From positions 496,001 through 560,000 of the forward strand of contig JAHDQO010000001.1 in NCBI GenBank assembly GCA_018433765.1: a stretch of DNA of 64,000 bases, in the 5' to 3' direction. Made by a program: the position numbers and the translations under genes. Below the pieces are notes generated by a model, which saw only the letters and a list, made by a program, of their open reading frames with translations, ran no database searches and had not been told where the DNA came from. Of this stretch, positions 35,440-44,449 are shown in pieces. Each line of letters opens with the position of its first letter. The first letter of the stretch is position 1. This stretch comes from Tissierellales bacterium. Lineage in GTDB: Bacteria > Bacillota > Clostridia > Tissierellales > Sedimentibacteraceae.

Positions 35440-36141
35440 GTGATATTTAATGAAAGAAACCACGCCTTTTTAGTATGTTCTTACTATAAAGCGCTAAAAG
35501 AAAAATTTGGTGAAAAAGGTATACAAACATTTATCAAGGCTACAAAAAAATACGCAGAACAAAGAGGTCATAGAATGGCTTTAAGGGTAAAAGAACATGG
35601 CTTTGACAATGATTATCCATCATACTTAACTCATAGCGAATGGGTAAAGACTCCTGAAGAGTTTGATGTTAAATTTATTGAAAATGTAGAAGGTGATGTA
35701 GTGACAGATACCAGAAAATGCCCTTGGCACACACAATTTAAAGAAATGAACATGATTGAATGTGGAGTAATATATTGTCAATATATTGATAAGCACCTTG
35801 TAAAAGGATTTAATCCAAATTTAGGATTTAACGTTTCAAAACAGCTATATTCATCAGAAATATGTGAGCTATGCTTTCAAAAGGCAAATGTAAATAAAGA
35901 TAGGGTTAAAGTAATGAAAGAATCTTCTAAAAAATATGGAAAGTCTAATACAATGCCATTTGATTATCATACGGGACATCTATATAAAACATTTAAAGAA
36001 GTTATATTAGAAGATTTTAGTTTGGAAGGACAATTAGTAGTTGATCAAGCAATTAATGATTTTAAAATAAAATATGGAAAAGAAGCATTAGATGAAATTT
36101 TAAAATTTGAAGATACTGATTTCGATAAGTTACCTCAATAA
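35440..36141 (+). CDS. ATC-hydrolase-like protein (L-2-amino-thiazoline-4-carboxylate hydrolase family)
   Basis: A 233-residue protein resembling PF14196 members: an N-terminal helical region (YYKALKEKFGEKGIQTFIKA), the block TDTRKCPWHTQFKEMNMIECGVIYCQYIDK and a C-terminal GFNPNLGFNVSKQLYSSEICELCF segment in place of the usual ...CDFRF end. Family assignment is moderate. GTG 35440 follows AAGGAGGT (35428-35435). It lies under the shared GTTAAC operator, next to marR, and is probably the enzyme that defines the island's unusual substrate. It is not close to the 18593 paralogue in sequence. Confidence 0.68.
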   Translation: MIFNERNHAFLVCSYYKALKEKFGEKGIQTFIKATKKYAEQRGHRMALRVKEHGFDNDYPSYLTHSEWVKTPEEFDVKFIENVEGDVVTDTRKCPWHTQFKEMNMIECGVIYCQYIDKHLVKGFNPNLGFNVSKQLYSSEICELCFQKANVNKDRVKVMKESSKKYGKSNTMPFDYHTGHLYKTFKEVILEDFSLEGQLVVDQAINDFKIKYGKEALDEILKFEDTDFDKLPQ

Positions 36142-36400
36142 TACCATAGCAAAATAGTATCTATGTGTAATTATAAATATTAAAAAAATAGGAGATGATT
36201 AGATAAAAAGATTAATAGATAGAATTTATGAAATGACTAAGATAAAATTTACTAGGTTCAGATGCATCTAATACAGGTGTAGTAGCAGGTTTTCCGATTC
36301 ATTACATATTGCAGTTTATGAAGAAGATTATGGATGACTCCATGTGAATCAATAAAAACTGGAACAGTAAGAAGAAAATATTATATAATTTTATTTAAAA
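36142..36400 (+). pseudogene. Decayed gene fragment
   Basis: AGGAG at 36190-36194 precedes an open stretch without a start codon, KRLIDRIYEMTKIKFTRF. After a frame change the next frame reads GSDASNTGVVAGFPIHYILQ and then FMKKIMDDSM before a stop. The split frame and lost start suggest the remnant of an enzyme gene, perhaps an M20-type peptidase or related hydrolase, though the parent family is uncertain. It fills the gap between the ATC-hydrolase-like and nitroreductase genes. Confidence 0.4.
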
Positions 36401-36418
36401 AAACTATGAAAGGAGAAT

Positions 36419-36448
36419 ATGATTTTAATAAATAATATAATCATATAA
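36419..36448 (+). other. Possible 9-codon leader frame MILINNIII
   Basis: ATG 36419 follows AAAGGAG (36409-36415) and runs nine codons to TAA (36446-36448), 7 bases before the nitroreductase ATG. The nitroreductase start itself has no recognisable ribosome site. Re-initiation after this short frame could supply translation. Alternatively it is debris from the decayed gene upstream. Confidence 0.35.
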
Positions 36449-36455
36449 ATATATT

Positions 36456-37292
36456 ATGAAGGATAAAAGAGATAAAATTGGTTGGACAAAAGAACAGTTA
36501 GTTAATATGGATGAAGTTGAATTTAGAGCACGTTTTAGGGAACGCTGTCATCATACAATGGAGATAGCAATTTATTCAGCTGCTCATAAAAATAAAAAGC
36601 TTTCTCAAAAGCAGACAGATACTGCAAAATTATATATGGAGGCTTGGAACGAAAGAGGATTATCAAAAGATTTATCAGAATATAAATACGTAAGTAAATT
36701 ATTAGTATATGCAAATAAACTAATTTCAGGAGAAAAAGTATCTTTTGATGATTATAAACCGACAAAATTAACTGAAAATGATATAAACGCATTCGAAAAC
36801 ATTATATATGAACGCCGTTCTGTAAGAGCATGGAAGGAAGATGATGTAACAGATAGTTTAATAGATAAGATATTAAAAGCTGGTAACTGGGCGGCACATG
36901 GATGTAATTTGCAATCTATTAGATATGCTGTTATTCGAGAAAAAGAAGCGCCAGGTTTATTTAGAGGAAGTGATATACCAGGTGGTCCAGTACATATAGT
37001 AATATGTCAAGATATGAGAAATTATGTAATCTTTCCAGAAAACTGGCATAATATTTTGCTTGATTGTGGAGCTGCAGCACAGAATATTGTTCTAGCAACA
37101 CATACATATGGTCTTGGTGGATGTTGGTTAACTTATACAAGTGAAGAAATGAGAGAAAGAATAGAAAAATATATTGGATTACCACCAGAAATAAGATTTG
37201 TTACATATGTAGATATTGGATGGCCTGATCAAACTCCAATGCCACCTTTGCGAAGAAGTGTTGAAGAGTCAGTATTATTTCGTAGTAAATAA
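36456..37292 (+). CDS. Nitroreductase-family FMN oxidoreductase with N-terminal extension
   Basis: A 278-residue protein. Residues about 112-278 form a nitroreductase domain: ENIIYERRSVRAWKEDDV (FMN phosphate Arg-Arg-Ser), NWAAHGCNLQSIRYAVI, LLDCGAAAQNIVLATHTYGLG and a terminal GWPDQTPMPPLRR. Residues 1-110 are a helical extension of unknown role, found also in relatives from anaerobes. It could reduce an imine, enone or nitro group of the island's substrate. No Shine-Dalgarno is visible before ATG 36456; a short leader frame with a good site ends just upstream. Confidence 0.83.
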   Translation: MKDKRDKIGWTKEQLVNMDEVEFRARFRERCHHTMEIAIYSAAHKNKKLSQKQTDTAKLYMEAWNERGLSKDLSEYKYVSKLLVYANKLISGEKVSFDDYKPTKLTENDINAFENIIYERRSVRAWKEDDVTDSLIDKILKAGNWAAHGCNLQSIRYAVIREKEAPGLFRGSDIPGGPVHIVICQDMRNYVIFPENWHNILLDCGAAAQNIVLATHTYGLGGCWLTYTSEEMRERIEKYIGLPPEIRFVTYVDIGWPDQTPMPPLRRSVEESVLFRSK

Positions 37293-37319
37293 TAAATGTT
37301 ATATTAATTTATTAATATA

Positions 37320-37530
37320 GTCTTTCGGAATAATTTGTAATAGTCACACTTACAAATAGGCTTACTTCTAGGATATCTAGCAGTTTCTAAAGGTGACACC
37401 GCCAACAATACCAAGACTACTAAGATTTCCTAGTAAGTCTAACTCATTAGAAGAGTTGTTAAACATTCTGTAATACCAATTAAGGTATTAATGGATAAAC
37501 AAAGCAAATAAGACCGAAGCATAGAAAAAA
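37320..37530 (+). pseudogene. Probable decayed gene fragment
   Basis: The gap contains an open stretch from GTG 37395 reading VTPPTIPRLLRFPSKSNSLE and EELLNIL before a stop. Its PP-x-P and LEEL pattern recalls the C-terminal end of UbiX-type flavoproteins, but the match is weak. No start or ribosome site is present and frames upstream are closed. It is probably debris of a lost gene between the nitroreductase and the second amidohydrolase. Confidence 0.3.
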
Positions 37531-37548
37531 GGATAGGAGAAGAAGAAA

Positions 37549-38763
37549 TTGAATTCAATAATCTTAAAGAATACTAATTTAATAACAATGAAAGATGACA
37601 AGTTATTAGAGCATGTTGATGTTTTAATTGAAGATGGAAAAATAATAAAGATAGAAGCTAATTTAAATATTGAAGATGTAAATGTTATTGATTGTAGTAA
37701 TAAATATATTATGCCTGGCTTATTTGACATGCATGTACATTTAGAATCTAGTGATATGATTAATTTATTTATTGCTAATGGTGTTACAGCAGTAAGAAAT
37801 ATGTGGGGATTTAAAAAAACACTGGAATGGAAAGAAGAAATAAATGAAGGTAAAAAAATAGGTCCAGATATATATACTACTGGTCCTTTGATAGACGGTA
37901 AGACAATTTTTGAAGGAACTAAAGTTGTAACAACACCAGAAGAAGCGAAAAAATCAGTGCTACAAACAATAGAAGATGGTTATGATTATGTTAAAACATA
38001 TCCTAATATTCCCAAAGAAGCTTTTGTTAAACTAATGGAAACAGCAAAAAAATATGGAATTAAAGTTGTTGGACATGGTAGTAGAACAGTTTCAACAGAT
38101 GAACTTATTGGTTTAGGATATTTTTCATTAGAACATTCAGGTATGTTACCACAAAATGAGGAAGAAGTATTAAAAATAGCAAAGTCTGGTATGTGGTTTA
38201 CTCCTACTCAAGTTGTTTTATGGGGGTTATATAAATATGTAATAAAAGGACATGATGTAACGAGTATTGATAATTATGAATATGTAAATAACATAGACAA
38301 GAATACATGGAAAGAATTTATAAATACTTATAAAGACTCTGAAGTAATGAAGAAATTTAATGTTGAAGAGAAAATAAAATTAGCAAAGGTATTCATTGAA
38401 AATTCAGAAAAAATTCTTCTAGGTACAGATTGTAAAAATGTAGGAGTAATTGCTGGTTTTTCATTACACGATGAACTAGAATATTTGGTTAAGGATTTAG
38501 GATTAAGTCCATATGATGCACTTAAAACAGGAACTGTGAATGCATCTAAAAGCTTAGAAATTTTTGATAAGAATGGAACTATAGAAGAAGGTAAAAACGC
38601 TAATTTACTTATATTAGATGAGAATCCACTGATAGATATAACCAATACAAAAAAAATTAACGCAGTAATTAAAAAAGGCAACTATTATAATAGAGAAAAA
38701 CTAGATGAATTGTTGGAAAATGTTAAAAATATTGATATTAATAATCTAGAAATAGTTAAATAG
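37549..38763 (+). CDS. Second metal-dependent amidohydrolase
   Basis: A 404-residue amidohydrolase with the HxH motif in IMPGLFDMHVHLESSD (about residue 65), a Lys in DYVKTYPNIPKEAF at the bridging position, His in KVVGHGSRT and FSLEHSGM, and Asp in ILLGTDCKNVG. It belongs to the same broad prolidase/imidazolonepropionase-like group as the enzyme at 33565 but is diverged. TTG 37549 follows AGGAGA by about 8 bases. Two amidohydrolases in one island suggest successive amide or imide ring openings. Confidence 0.88.
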   Translation: MNSIILKNTNLITMKDDKLLEHVDVLIEDGKIIKIEANLNIEDVNVIDCSNKYIMPGLFDMHVHLESSDMINLFIANGVTAVRNMWGFKKTLEWKEEINEGKKIGPDIYTTGPLIDGKTIFEGTKVVTTPEEAKKSVLQTIEDGYDYVKTYPNIPKEAFVKLMETAKKYGIKVVGHGSRTVSTDELIGLGYFSLEHSGMLPQNEEEVLKIAKSGMWFTPTQVVLWGLYKYVIKGHDVTSIDNYEYVNNIDKNTWKEFINTYKDSEVMKKFNVEEKIKLAKVFIENSEKILLGTDCKNVGVIAGFSLHDELEYLVKDLGLSPYDALKTGTVNASKSLEIFDKNGTIEEGKNANLLILDENPLIDITNTKKINAVIKKGNYYNREKLDELLENVKNIDINNLEIVK

Positions 38764-38940
38764 ATTATTAGATGAAATATTAGGAAGGAAAAGAGCTGTG
38801 GAAGGAGGTCAATACTCTGTAGAGCACATGTATAATATAAGAATGGAAAACGTTATTAAATTATGTAAGACTACCTAAGAATGTTGAGAAATCAGTACTT
38901 GACGGAGAATATGAGCGTGAAAATCGTGTAATTTAATTTT
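38764..38940 (+). pseudogene. Decayed gene fragment before the symporter
   Basis: A frame continuing after the amidohydrolase reads LLDEILGRKRAVEGGQYSVE then HMYNIRMENVIKLCKTT and stops. A shifted frame reads RLPKNVEKSVLDGEYERENR and ends in VI-stop at 38936. Two adjacent frames with protein-like composition but no start suggest a frameshifted C-terminal remnant. Parent family not recognised. Confidence 0.35.
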
Positions 38941-38983
38941 TGGAACAGAAAAAGCAAATAAGTATAACAACAGGAGGTCTTTT

Positions 38984-40342
38984 ATGAACACAAACGTAAG
39001 TCAAAAATTAAGTTTAAGAACTAAATTAGCATATGGTATAGGAGTTGCAGGAGATAAATCTATTAATACTATTATAATGTATTTTGCAATGTTTTACTTT
39101 ACTGATATATTTGGAATTGCTCCTGCTGTAGCAGGTACAATGATTCTTGTTGCAAGATTGTGGGATGCTATTAATGATCCTATGATAGGTATTGTTATTG
39201 ATAGGACAAATACTAGTAAAGGCAAAGCAAGACCATATATTCTTTATGGATCCTTTGCTGTAGTAGCATTTTTAATTTTAATTTTTTATGGACCATCATT
39301 ATCGCAAACAGGAAGAAATATATGGATATATGTAACGTATATTGGTTTAGGTATGTCTAGAACAGTTACACTTGTAGCACTATTAACATTAATGCCACGT
39401 TTGACTAAAAATTCATTAGAGCAAGTATCATTAAGTTCTACATTTCTAATTGGTACATCGGCAGGCGGGTTAGTAGCATCAAGTCTATGGATGACTGCTG
39501 TTACGAAATTAGGAAAAGGAGACGTAGTTCTAGGTTATAGATTGGCTGCTGTAGCATTTGGTATCACTGCATTATTGTGTTATTTTATATGTTATTTTAA
39601 CACTAAAGAAATAGAAGTAGAAGAAACTAAAGAAAAAGAAAAAATAAAAATTTTAGATGCACTAAAAATTGCAGCAAAAAATGGTCAATTCTTAATCTTA
39701 GCTGCTATTAACTTAATATCAGGTATTGGTCTAGGAATCTATTCAGGAGCATTAGTATACTATATAATGAACAATATCCAAAGACCAGATTTAGTTTCTG
39801 TATCATTACCTATTACATTAGGAACAATGTTTTTAGCTAGTATAACTTCAACGTATATATTGAAGCGTATAGATAGAAAAAAAGGTTTAATAATTTCTTT
39901 TATAATAATTATTGTAGTCACTTTAATAAGGATTATTACAAAAGATTCTTCACCTACTTTAATGTTGATTAATATGGGAATCGTAGGACTATTTTATGGA
40001 TATTACACTGTATTTAATTTACCAATGCTGATTGATAGTATGGATTATGGTGAACTGAAAACTGGTAAAAGGCTTGAAGGAGTAATTATGTCAGCTTATA
40101 GTATGCAAGCAAAAATGGGAGCTGGTATAGGAGGAGCTTTATTTGGTTTCATACTAGAAAGAATAGGATATGATTCTGAAGTAGTACAACAAAGTGGTCA
40201 AGCCCTTAATGGATTGTTTCATTCAGCAGTAACTTCATATATTATTACTTTTGGTCTTTGTTTATTCTTAATATTATTTTATAAATTAAATAACAAGAAA
40301 ATGCAAGAAGTAAGAAATGAACTTGCACAAAAAAGATCATAA
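38984..40342 (+). CDS. GPH-family (MelB-like) sodium/proton:solute symporter
   Basis: A 452-residue permease with 12 predicted helices. Its N-terminal block LAYGIGVAGDKSINTIIMYF followed by RLWDAINDPMIGIVIDRT is the hallmark of glycoside-pentoside-hexuronide cation symporters, with the paired Asp residues of helix II. Later NMGIVGLFYGYYTVFNLPML and IDSMDYGELKTGKRLEG fit the family. It probably imports the island's substrate, likely a sugar acid, glycoside or related conjugate. AGGAGG precedes the ATG by 6 bases. A bidirectional terminator follows. Confidence 0.9.
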   Translation: MNTNVSQKLSLRTKLAYGIGVAGDKSINTIIMYFAMFYFTDIFGIAPAVAGTMILVARLWDAINDPMIGIVIDRTNTSKGKARPYILYGSFAVVAFLILIFYGPSLSQTGRNIWIYVTYIGLGMSRTVTLVALLTLMPRLTKNSLEQVSLSSTFLIGTSAGGLVASSLWMTAVTKLGKGDVVLGYRLAAVAFGITALLCYFICYFNTKEIEVEETKEKEKIKILDALKIAAKNGQFLILAAINLISGIGLGIYSGALVYYIMNNIQRPDLVSVSLPITLGTMFLASITSTYILKRIDRKKGLIISFIIIIVVTLIRIITKDSSPTLMLINMGIVGLFYGYYTVFNLPMLIDSMDYGELKTGKRLEGVIMSAYSMQAKMGAGIGGALFGFILERIGYDSEVVQQSGQALNGLFHSAVTSYIITFGLCLFLILFYKLNNKKMQEVRNELAQKRS

Positions 40343-40393
40343 TGATTATATAATGATCAAATATACTTATTATACTAATATTTAAATATAAAT

Positions 40394-40430
40394 AAACTGT
40401 AAGATTTTACAATGAATCTTACAGTTTTTT
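40394..40430. terminator. Bidirectional intrinsic terminator
   Basis: AAACTGTAAGATT (40394-40406) pairs with AATCTTACAGTTT (40415-40427). T-runs lie on the plus side and A-rich sequence on the other, serving the convergent symporter and dehydratase genes. Confidence 0.85.
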
Positions 40431-40460
40431 ATGTTATAGTATGTTTATGGCAAATATTAT

Positions 40461-42125
40461 TTAGATTTGAATTGTTGCACCGGTATTAGCTGATCCTACT
40501 CTTTCTTGATATAATTTTAGATATTTTGTTTTAGCGGGCTTTTTAATTGGTTGATAATTTTTCCTGCGTTCTTCAATAATTTCATCATTAACCCTTAACT
40601 CCAATTTTTTGTTTGGAAGATCTATGTCTATTATATCTCCATTTTTAATTAAACCAATTAATCCGCCTGAGGCTGCTTCAGGTGACACATGACCTATTGC
40701 CGCACCTCTTGTTCCTCCAGAGAATCTTCCGTCTGTTATTAGGGCAACACTATCATCAAGTCCAACACCATTTAATAAAGATGTAGGTGTTAGCATCTCA
40801 CGCATTCCAGGTCCACCTTTTGGACCTTCATATCTTATCACAATAACATCACCTCTTACTATACCACCATTAATTATTGCATCAACACACTCTTCTTCAC
40901 TATTGAACACTTTTGCAGGTCCACTATGAACCATCATTTCTGGAAGTACAGCTCCTTTTTTAACAACTGCTCCATCTGGAGCTAAGTTACCCCATAGTAT
41001 TGACAATCCGCCATCTTTTGAATATGCAGTTTCTCTTGTTCTAATTACATTACTATCTAATATTTTACTGTGCTTTATATTTTCGGCAACTGTTTTTCCT
41101 GTAACAGTAAGACATGTATTGTCAATCAAACCATATTTGTTTAATTCATTTAATAAAGCTTGTAATCCACCGGCATAATGTAAATCTATAATACAATCAG
41201 GTCCAGCAGGGGATAATTTAGCTAAATGAGGAGTTGAATTACTTACTTCATTAATTTGTTCAAGATTTAATTTGATGTCAGCTGCAGCAGCTATTGCTGT
41301 TAAATGAAGTACAGTATTTGTAGAGCATCCTAATGCCATATCTGCAACTAAAGCATTCTTTATTGATTTGTCAGTTACAATATCACGTGGACAAATGTTA
41401 TTTTCTAAAAGTTCCATTATTTGTATACCGGCAGTCTTTGCAAGTCTTACACGTTCAGCCATTACAGCTGGTATTGTACCATTACCGGGAAGTCCTAAGC
41501 CGATTATTTCTGTCAAACAATTCATTGAATTAGCAGTGAACATACCAGCACATGATCCACAACCGGGACAAGCACTATCCTCAATGTTAAGCAATAAATC
41601 TTCGTTTATATTTCCACTATTAAATGAACCTACTGCTTCGAAAGCATTGGTAAGAGTAACCTTATCCCCGTTTAAAGTTCTACCTGGTAACATTGGTCCT
41701 CCACTAACAAAGATACATGGTATATTTAATCTTAGGGCTGCAATTAGCATTCCGGGTACAATTTTGTCGCAATTCGGTACAAAAACTAGAGCATCAAATG
41801 GATGAGCCATTGCCATAATCTCAATTGAATCAGCAATATGTTCCCTACTAATTAAAGAAAATTTCATACCTTCATGATTCATGGCTAGTCCATCACATAC
41901 TCCTATTGTAGGAAATGAAAAGGGTGTTCCACCACTCATTCGTACTCCTGATTTAACTGCTTCAACTATGTTGTTGAGATGTATATGGCCAGGAACAATA
42001 TCACTTTGAGCGTTTACAATTCCAATCATAGGTCTCTCTATTTCTTCATCAGTTAATCCTAATGCTTTAAATAAAGATCTGTGTGGAGTTTTTGCTACTC
42101 CTTTTTTCATTAAATCACTTCTCAT
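40461..42125 (-). CDS. ilvD: Dihydroxy-acid/sugar-acid dehydratase (IlvD/EDD family)
   Basis: A 554-residue dehydratase. Iron-sulfur cysteines appear in [12 protein letters not shown] and [20 protein letters not shown], with the Mg/active-site block [20 protein letters not shown]. Biosynthetic IlvD converts 2,3-dihydroxyisovalerate to 2-ketoisovalerate, and close relatives dehydrate aldonic acids. Sequence and length fit IlvD proper ([19 protein letters not shown] start), but its location beside a FadR-type regulator, LarA-like protein, GPH symporter and glycerate kinase favours a catabolic sugar-acid dehydratase here. No other branched-chain biosynthesis gene is nearby. AGGAGG precedes the ATG. 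Confidence 0.85.
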   Translation of the reverse strand: MRSDLMKKGVAKTPHRSLFKALGLTDEEIERPMIGIVNAQSDIVPGHIHLNNIVEAVKSGVRMSGGTPFSFPTIGVCDGLAMNHEGMKFSLISREHIADSIEIMAMAHPFDALVFVPNCDKIVPGMLIAALRLNIPCIFVSGGPMLPGRTLNGDKVTLTNAFEAVGSFNSGNINEDLLLNIEDSACPGCGSCAGMFTANSMNCLTEIIGLGLPGNGTIPAVMAERVRLAKTAGIQIMELLENNICPRDIVTDKSIKNALVADMALGCSTNTVLHLTAIAAAADIKLNLEQINEVSNSTPHLAKLSPAGPDCIIDLHYAGGLQALLNELNKYGLIDNTCLTVTGKTVAENIKHSKILDSNVIRTRETAYSKDGGLSILWGNLAPDGAVVKKGAVLPEMMVHSGPAKVFNSEEECVDAIINGGIVRGDVIVIRYEGPKGGPGMREMLTPTSLLNGVGLDDSVALITDGRFSGGTRGAAIGHVSPEAASGGLIGLIKNGDIIDIDLPNKKLELRVNDEIIEERRKNYQPIKKPAKTKYLKLYQERVGSANTGATIQI

Positions 42126-42179
42126 TTTTTTCCTCCTTAAAATTATATAAAAAATATATAGTTTATTACACTTTAATTA

Positions 42180-42232
42180 AGTGGTATGATGTCTATTGTT
42201 GCTAATATATCATATTTTCTATTTTTTATCAA
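42180..42232 (-). promoter_or_regulatory. ilvD-like promoter with operator AGTGGTATGATGTC
   Basis: On the minus strand TTGATA (complement of 42227-42232) is followed after 17 bases by TATATT (complement of 42204-42209). The 14-base box AGTGGTATGATGTC (plus-strand 42180-42193) lies just downstream of the expected start. The same box, one base different, sits at the divergent gntR promoter. Confidence 0.72.
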
Positions 42233-42271
42233 TATAAGACATAAAATTAGATAAAATAGACTTTATGAGTA

Positions 42272-42319
42272 TTGAATTTAATGTTAAAAAATGATATACT
42301 TATTGAGTGGTGTGATGTC
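42272..42319 (+). promoter_or_regulatory. gntR promoter with operator AGTGGTGTGATGTC
   Basis: TTGAAT (42272-42277), 17 bases, TATACT (42295-42300), then AGTGGTGTGATGTC (42306-42319) over the start point. The shared box at both divergent promoters suggests that the GntR protein represses itself and the dehydratase. Confidence 0.75.
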
Positions 42320-42366
42320 ATTAATAATAGTAAACAATTTTTTAGAAGCGTAGCGAGGAGGTTTCT

Positions 42367-43068
42367 ATGAGTAATAAAACGTCATTATCTCAATTTGCAG
42401 TTGATAAGATATCAAATATGATATTTGTAAAAAAAGAATTAAGTCCGGGTAGTAAAATACCTAATGAAAGATCATTAGCAACAGAGTTAGGGATTAGTCG
42501 TACTTCTGTGAGGGAAGCAGTTAAAATCTTACAAAGTCAAGGTGTACTAGTAGTAAAACGTGGTGTTGGAACATTTGTAGCAGATAACCCAGGTATTACT
42601 AAAGATCCCTTTGGATTCTCTTATATAAAGAACAAGGTTAATCTTGTAAAAAACCTATTTGAAGTACGCTTAATTATTGAACCTGAAGCTACTAGATTAG
42701 CTGTTGAGCGTGCTACAGATGAAGAAATAAATACAATATTATCACATGCTGATGAAGTAGTAAATGTTATTAATCAAAATAAAGATTTTAGTAATGCTGA
42801 TTTTAAGTTTCATTCATCAATTGCAAAAGCTACACACAATAATGTAATTGAAAAGTTTATTCCCTCAATCCAAGAATCAGTTTACTCTGCTATGACTGTT
42901 GCTGAGTTTAGAGGACGAATAGAATCATCTGCACAGAATGCATATATTTATCATAATGAAATATGTAAGTTCATTAAAATTCGAGATGGAAATGGAGCTA
43001 TGCTTGCAATGAGATATCATTTATTAAAAAGTATTGATGACTTAACAAAAACAACTGAAAAAATTTAA
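42367..43068 (+). CDS. GntR-family regulator, FadR subfamily
   Basis: A 233-residue regulator. The N-terminal winged helix reads PNERSLATELGISRTSVREA (about residues 32-51), then GVLVVKRGVGTFVADN, the GntR wing. The C-terminal FCD domain is helical, with RLIIEPEATRLAVERATDEE and the putative metal-binding His/Asp positions around FKFHSSIAKATHNN and YHNEICKFIKIRDG. FadR-type regulators usually respond to carboxylates or sugar acids. It is divergent from the dehydratase and directly upstream of the LarA-like gene. A GAGGAGG site precedes the ATG. Confidence 0.92.
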   Translation: MSNKTSLSQFAVDKISNMIFVKKELSPGSKIPNERSLATELGISRTSVREAVKILQSQGVLVVKRGVGTFVADNPGITKDPFGFSYIKNKVNLVKNLFEVRLIIEPEATRLAVERATDEEINTILSHADEVVNVINQNKDFSNADFKFHSSIAKATHNNVIEKFIPSIQESVYSAMTVAEFRGRIESSAQNAYIYHNEICKFIKIRDGNGAMLAMRYHLLKSIDDLTKTTEKI

Positions 43069-43091
43069 TGTAATAGAAAATTAAAATAAAA

Positions 43092-43130
43092 AATAGCAAA
43101 TGTGTTTTACATTATTGCTATCTTTTTTTT
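43092..43130 (+). terminator. Intrinsic terminator just before the larA-like ribosome site
   Basis: AATAGCAAATGT (43092-43103) pairs with ACATTATTGCTAT (43109-43121, one bulge), followed by CTTTTTTTT and then immediately AGGAGG of the next gene. It may lower or regulate read-through from gntR to the larA-like gene. Confidence 0.75.
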
Positions 43131-43142
43131 AGGAGGTATATT

Positions 43143-44447
43143 ATGAGATTTGAGAAACTAAAAAAAAATATTCAAGGTTATGATAATTTATCTTTACCTC
43201 AAATGGTAAAGGTAAAACAAAAATTTAAATCAGATACTATAGAAGATGTAAGAGCTGAATTGAATAATCAATTAGATATAAATATAGATAGTAAAGCAAT
43301 TCAAAAACTAAAAAGTAAGAAAATTGGTATAAGTGCAGGTAGCAGAGGTATACCTTTTTACAAAGAATTATTAAAGGTAATATGTGACAAACTTAAAAGC
43401 TGGGGAGCAATTCCTTTTGTTTTTCCAGCTATGGGTAGTCATGCTGGAGGAACAGCTGAGAGTCAAAAAGATTTTTTGAAAGAATATGGTATTACTGAAG
43501 AATATCTGGGAGCTCCTATATTATCATCTATGGAAGTCGTAGAGGTTGCTAAACTAGAGGATGGTATGCCTGTATATTGTGATAAATATGCTGCGGAAGC
43601 TGATGGAATAGTTTTATTCCACAAAGTTAAACCTCACACTCACTTTAAAGGAAATCATGAAAGTGGTCTATTAAAAATGATAGGTATAGGTATTGGTAAA
43701 CATAAAGGAGCTTCAACATTTCATAAGAAAGGGTTCGACCATTTTGATAAATACTTAGTAGATGTTGCTGAAGCATTTTTGGATAATATAAATGTTGTTT
43801 TTGGTGTAGGGGTTATACAAAATGCTTATGATTTATTAGGCAAGATAGAAGTTATACCAACAGATCAGATTATTCAAAAAGATGCTGAACTTCTATCAAT
43901 TGCAAAGAAAGAAATGGCAAGAATAAAATTTGATGATATTGATGTTTTAATAATTGATGAAATTGGTAAAAATATTAGTGGAACAGGATTTGATACAAAC
44001 ATATCAGGTAGAATTGAAGTAGAATCACAAAGAGAAAAATTTAAAGAAATTGCTCCAAATATAAAAAAAATAGTTTTGCTAGATATTTCTGAGCAATCCC
44101 ATGGAAATGCTACAGGTTTAGGTGAAGCAGATTTAATTAGTTACAGGTTTGTAAATAAAATTGACTTTGCTACAACTTATACAAATGTTATTACTAATAA
44201 TTATTTAAAAGCTGCAGCAATGCCACTGTACAGCAATAGTGATTTAGATGCAATTAAAATTGCTATATTAACTGGTATTAATACTAATTACAAAAATCCT
44301 AAAATAGTAAGGATAAAGAATACATCATTATTAGAAGAGATTGAAGTATCAGTAGCTTACATTGATGAGATAAAACAAAGAAATGATATTGAAATAATAA
44401 ATGAACCTTATAACTGGAAATTTAATGAAAATGATGATTTGTGGTAG
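43143..44447 (+). CDS. LarA-like (DUF2088) nickel-dependent racemase-family protein
   Basis: A 434-residue protein whose N-terminal domain matches LarA-like proteins: KIGISAGSRGIPFYKELL, FVFPAMGSHAGGTAESQKDF and LFHKVKPHTHFKGNHESGLL with the conserved histidines, followed by MIGIGIGKHKGAS. LarA racemises lactate with a nickel pincer cofactor, and relatives racemise or epimerise other 2-hydroxy acids. No LarB/C/E cofactor genes are in the window. With the dehydratase, glycerate kinase and a FadR-type regulator, an epimerase of a hydroxy or sugar acid is likely. AGGAGG is 7 bases before the ATG. Confidence 0.85.
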   Translation: MRFEKLKKNIQGYDNLSLPQMVKVKQKFKSDTIEDVRAELNNQLDINIDSKAIQKLKSKKIGISAGSRGIPFYKELLKVICDKLKSWGAIPFVFPAMGSHAGGTAESQKDFLKEYGITEEYLGAPILSSMEVVEVAKLEDGMPVYCDKYAAEADGIVLFHKVKPHTHFKGNHESGLLKMIGIGIGKHKGASTFHKKGFDHFDKYLVDVAEAFLDNINVVFGVGVIQNAYDLLGKIEVIPTDQIIQKDAELLSIAKKEMARIKFDDIDVLIIDEIGKNISGTGFDTNISGRIEVESQREKFKEIAPNIKKIVLLDISEQSHGNATGLGEADLISYRFVNKIDFATTYTNVITNNYLKAAAMPLYSNSDLDAIKIAILTGINTNYKNPKIVRIKNTSLLEEIEVSVAYIDEIKQRNDIEIINEPYNWKFNENDDLW

Positions 44448-44449
44448 AT

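Noticed and set aside
40461-42125. Calling the dehydratase a plain branched-chain biosynthesis gene
   Set aside because: No ilvB/C/leu genes are near. The shared FadR-type operator and catabolic neighbours favour another role, although the enzyme name is kept because the sequence fits IlvD.
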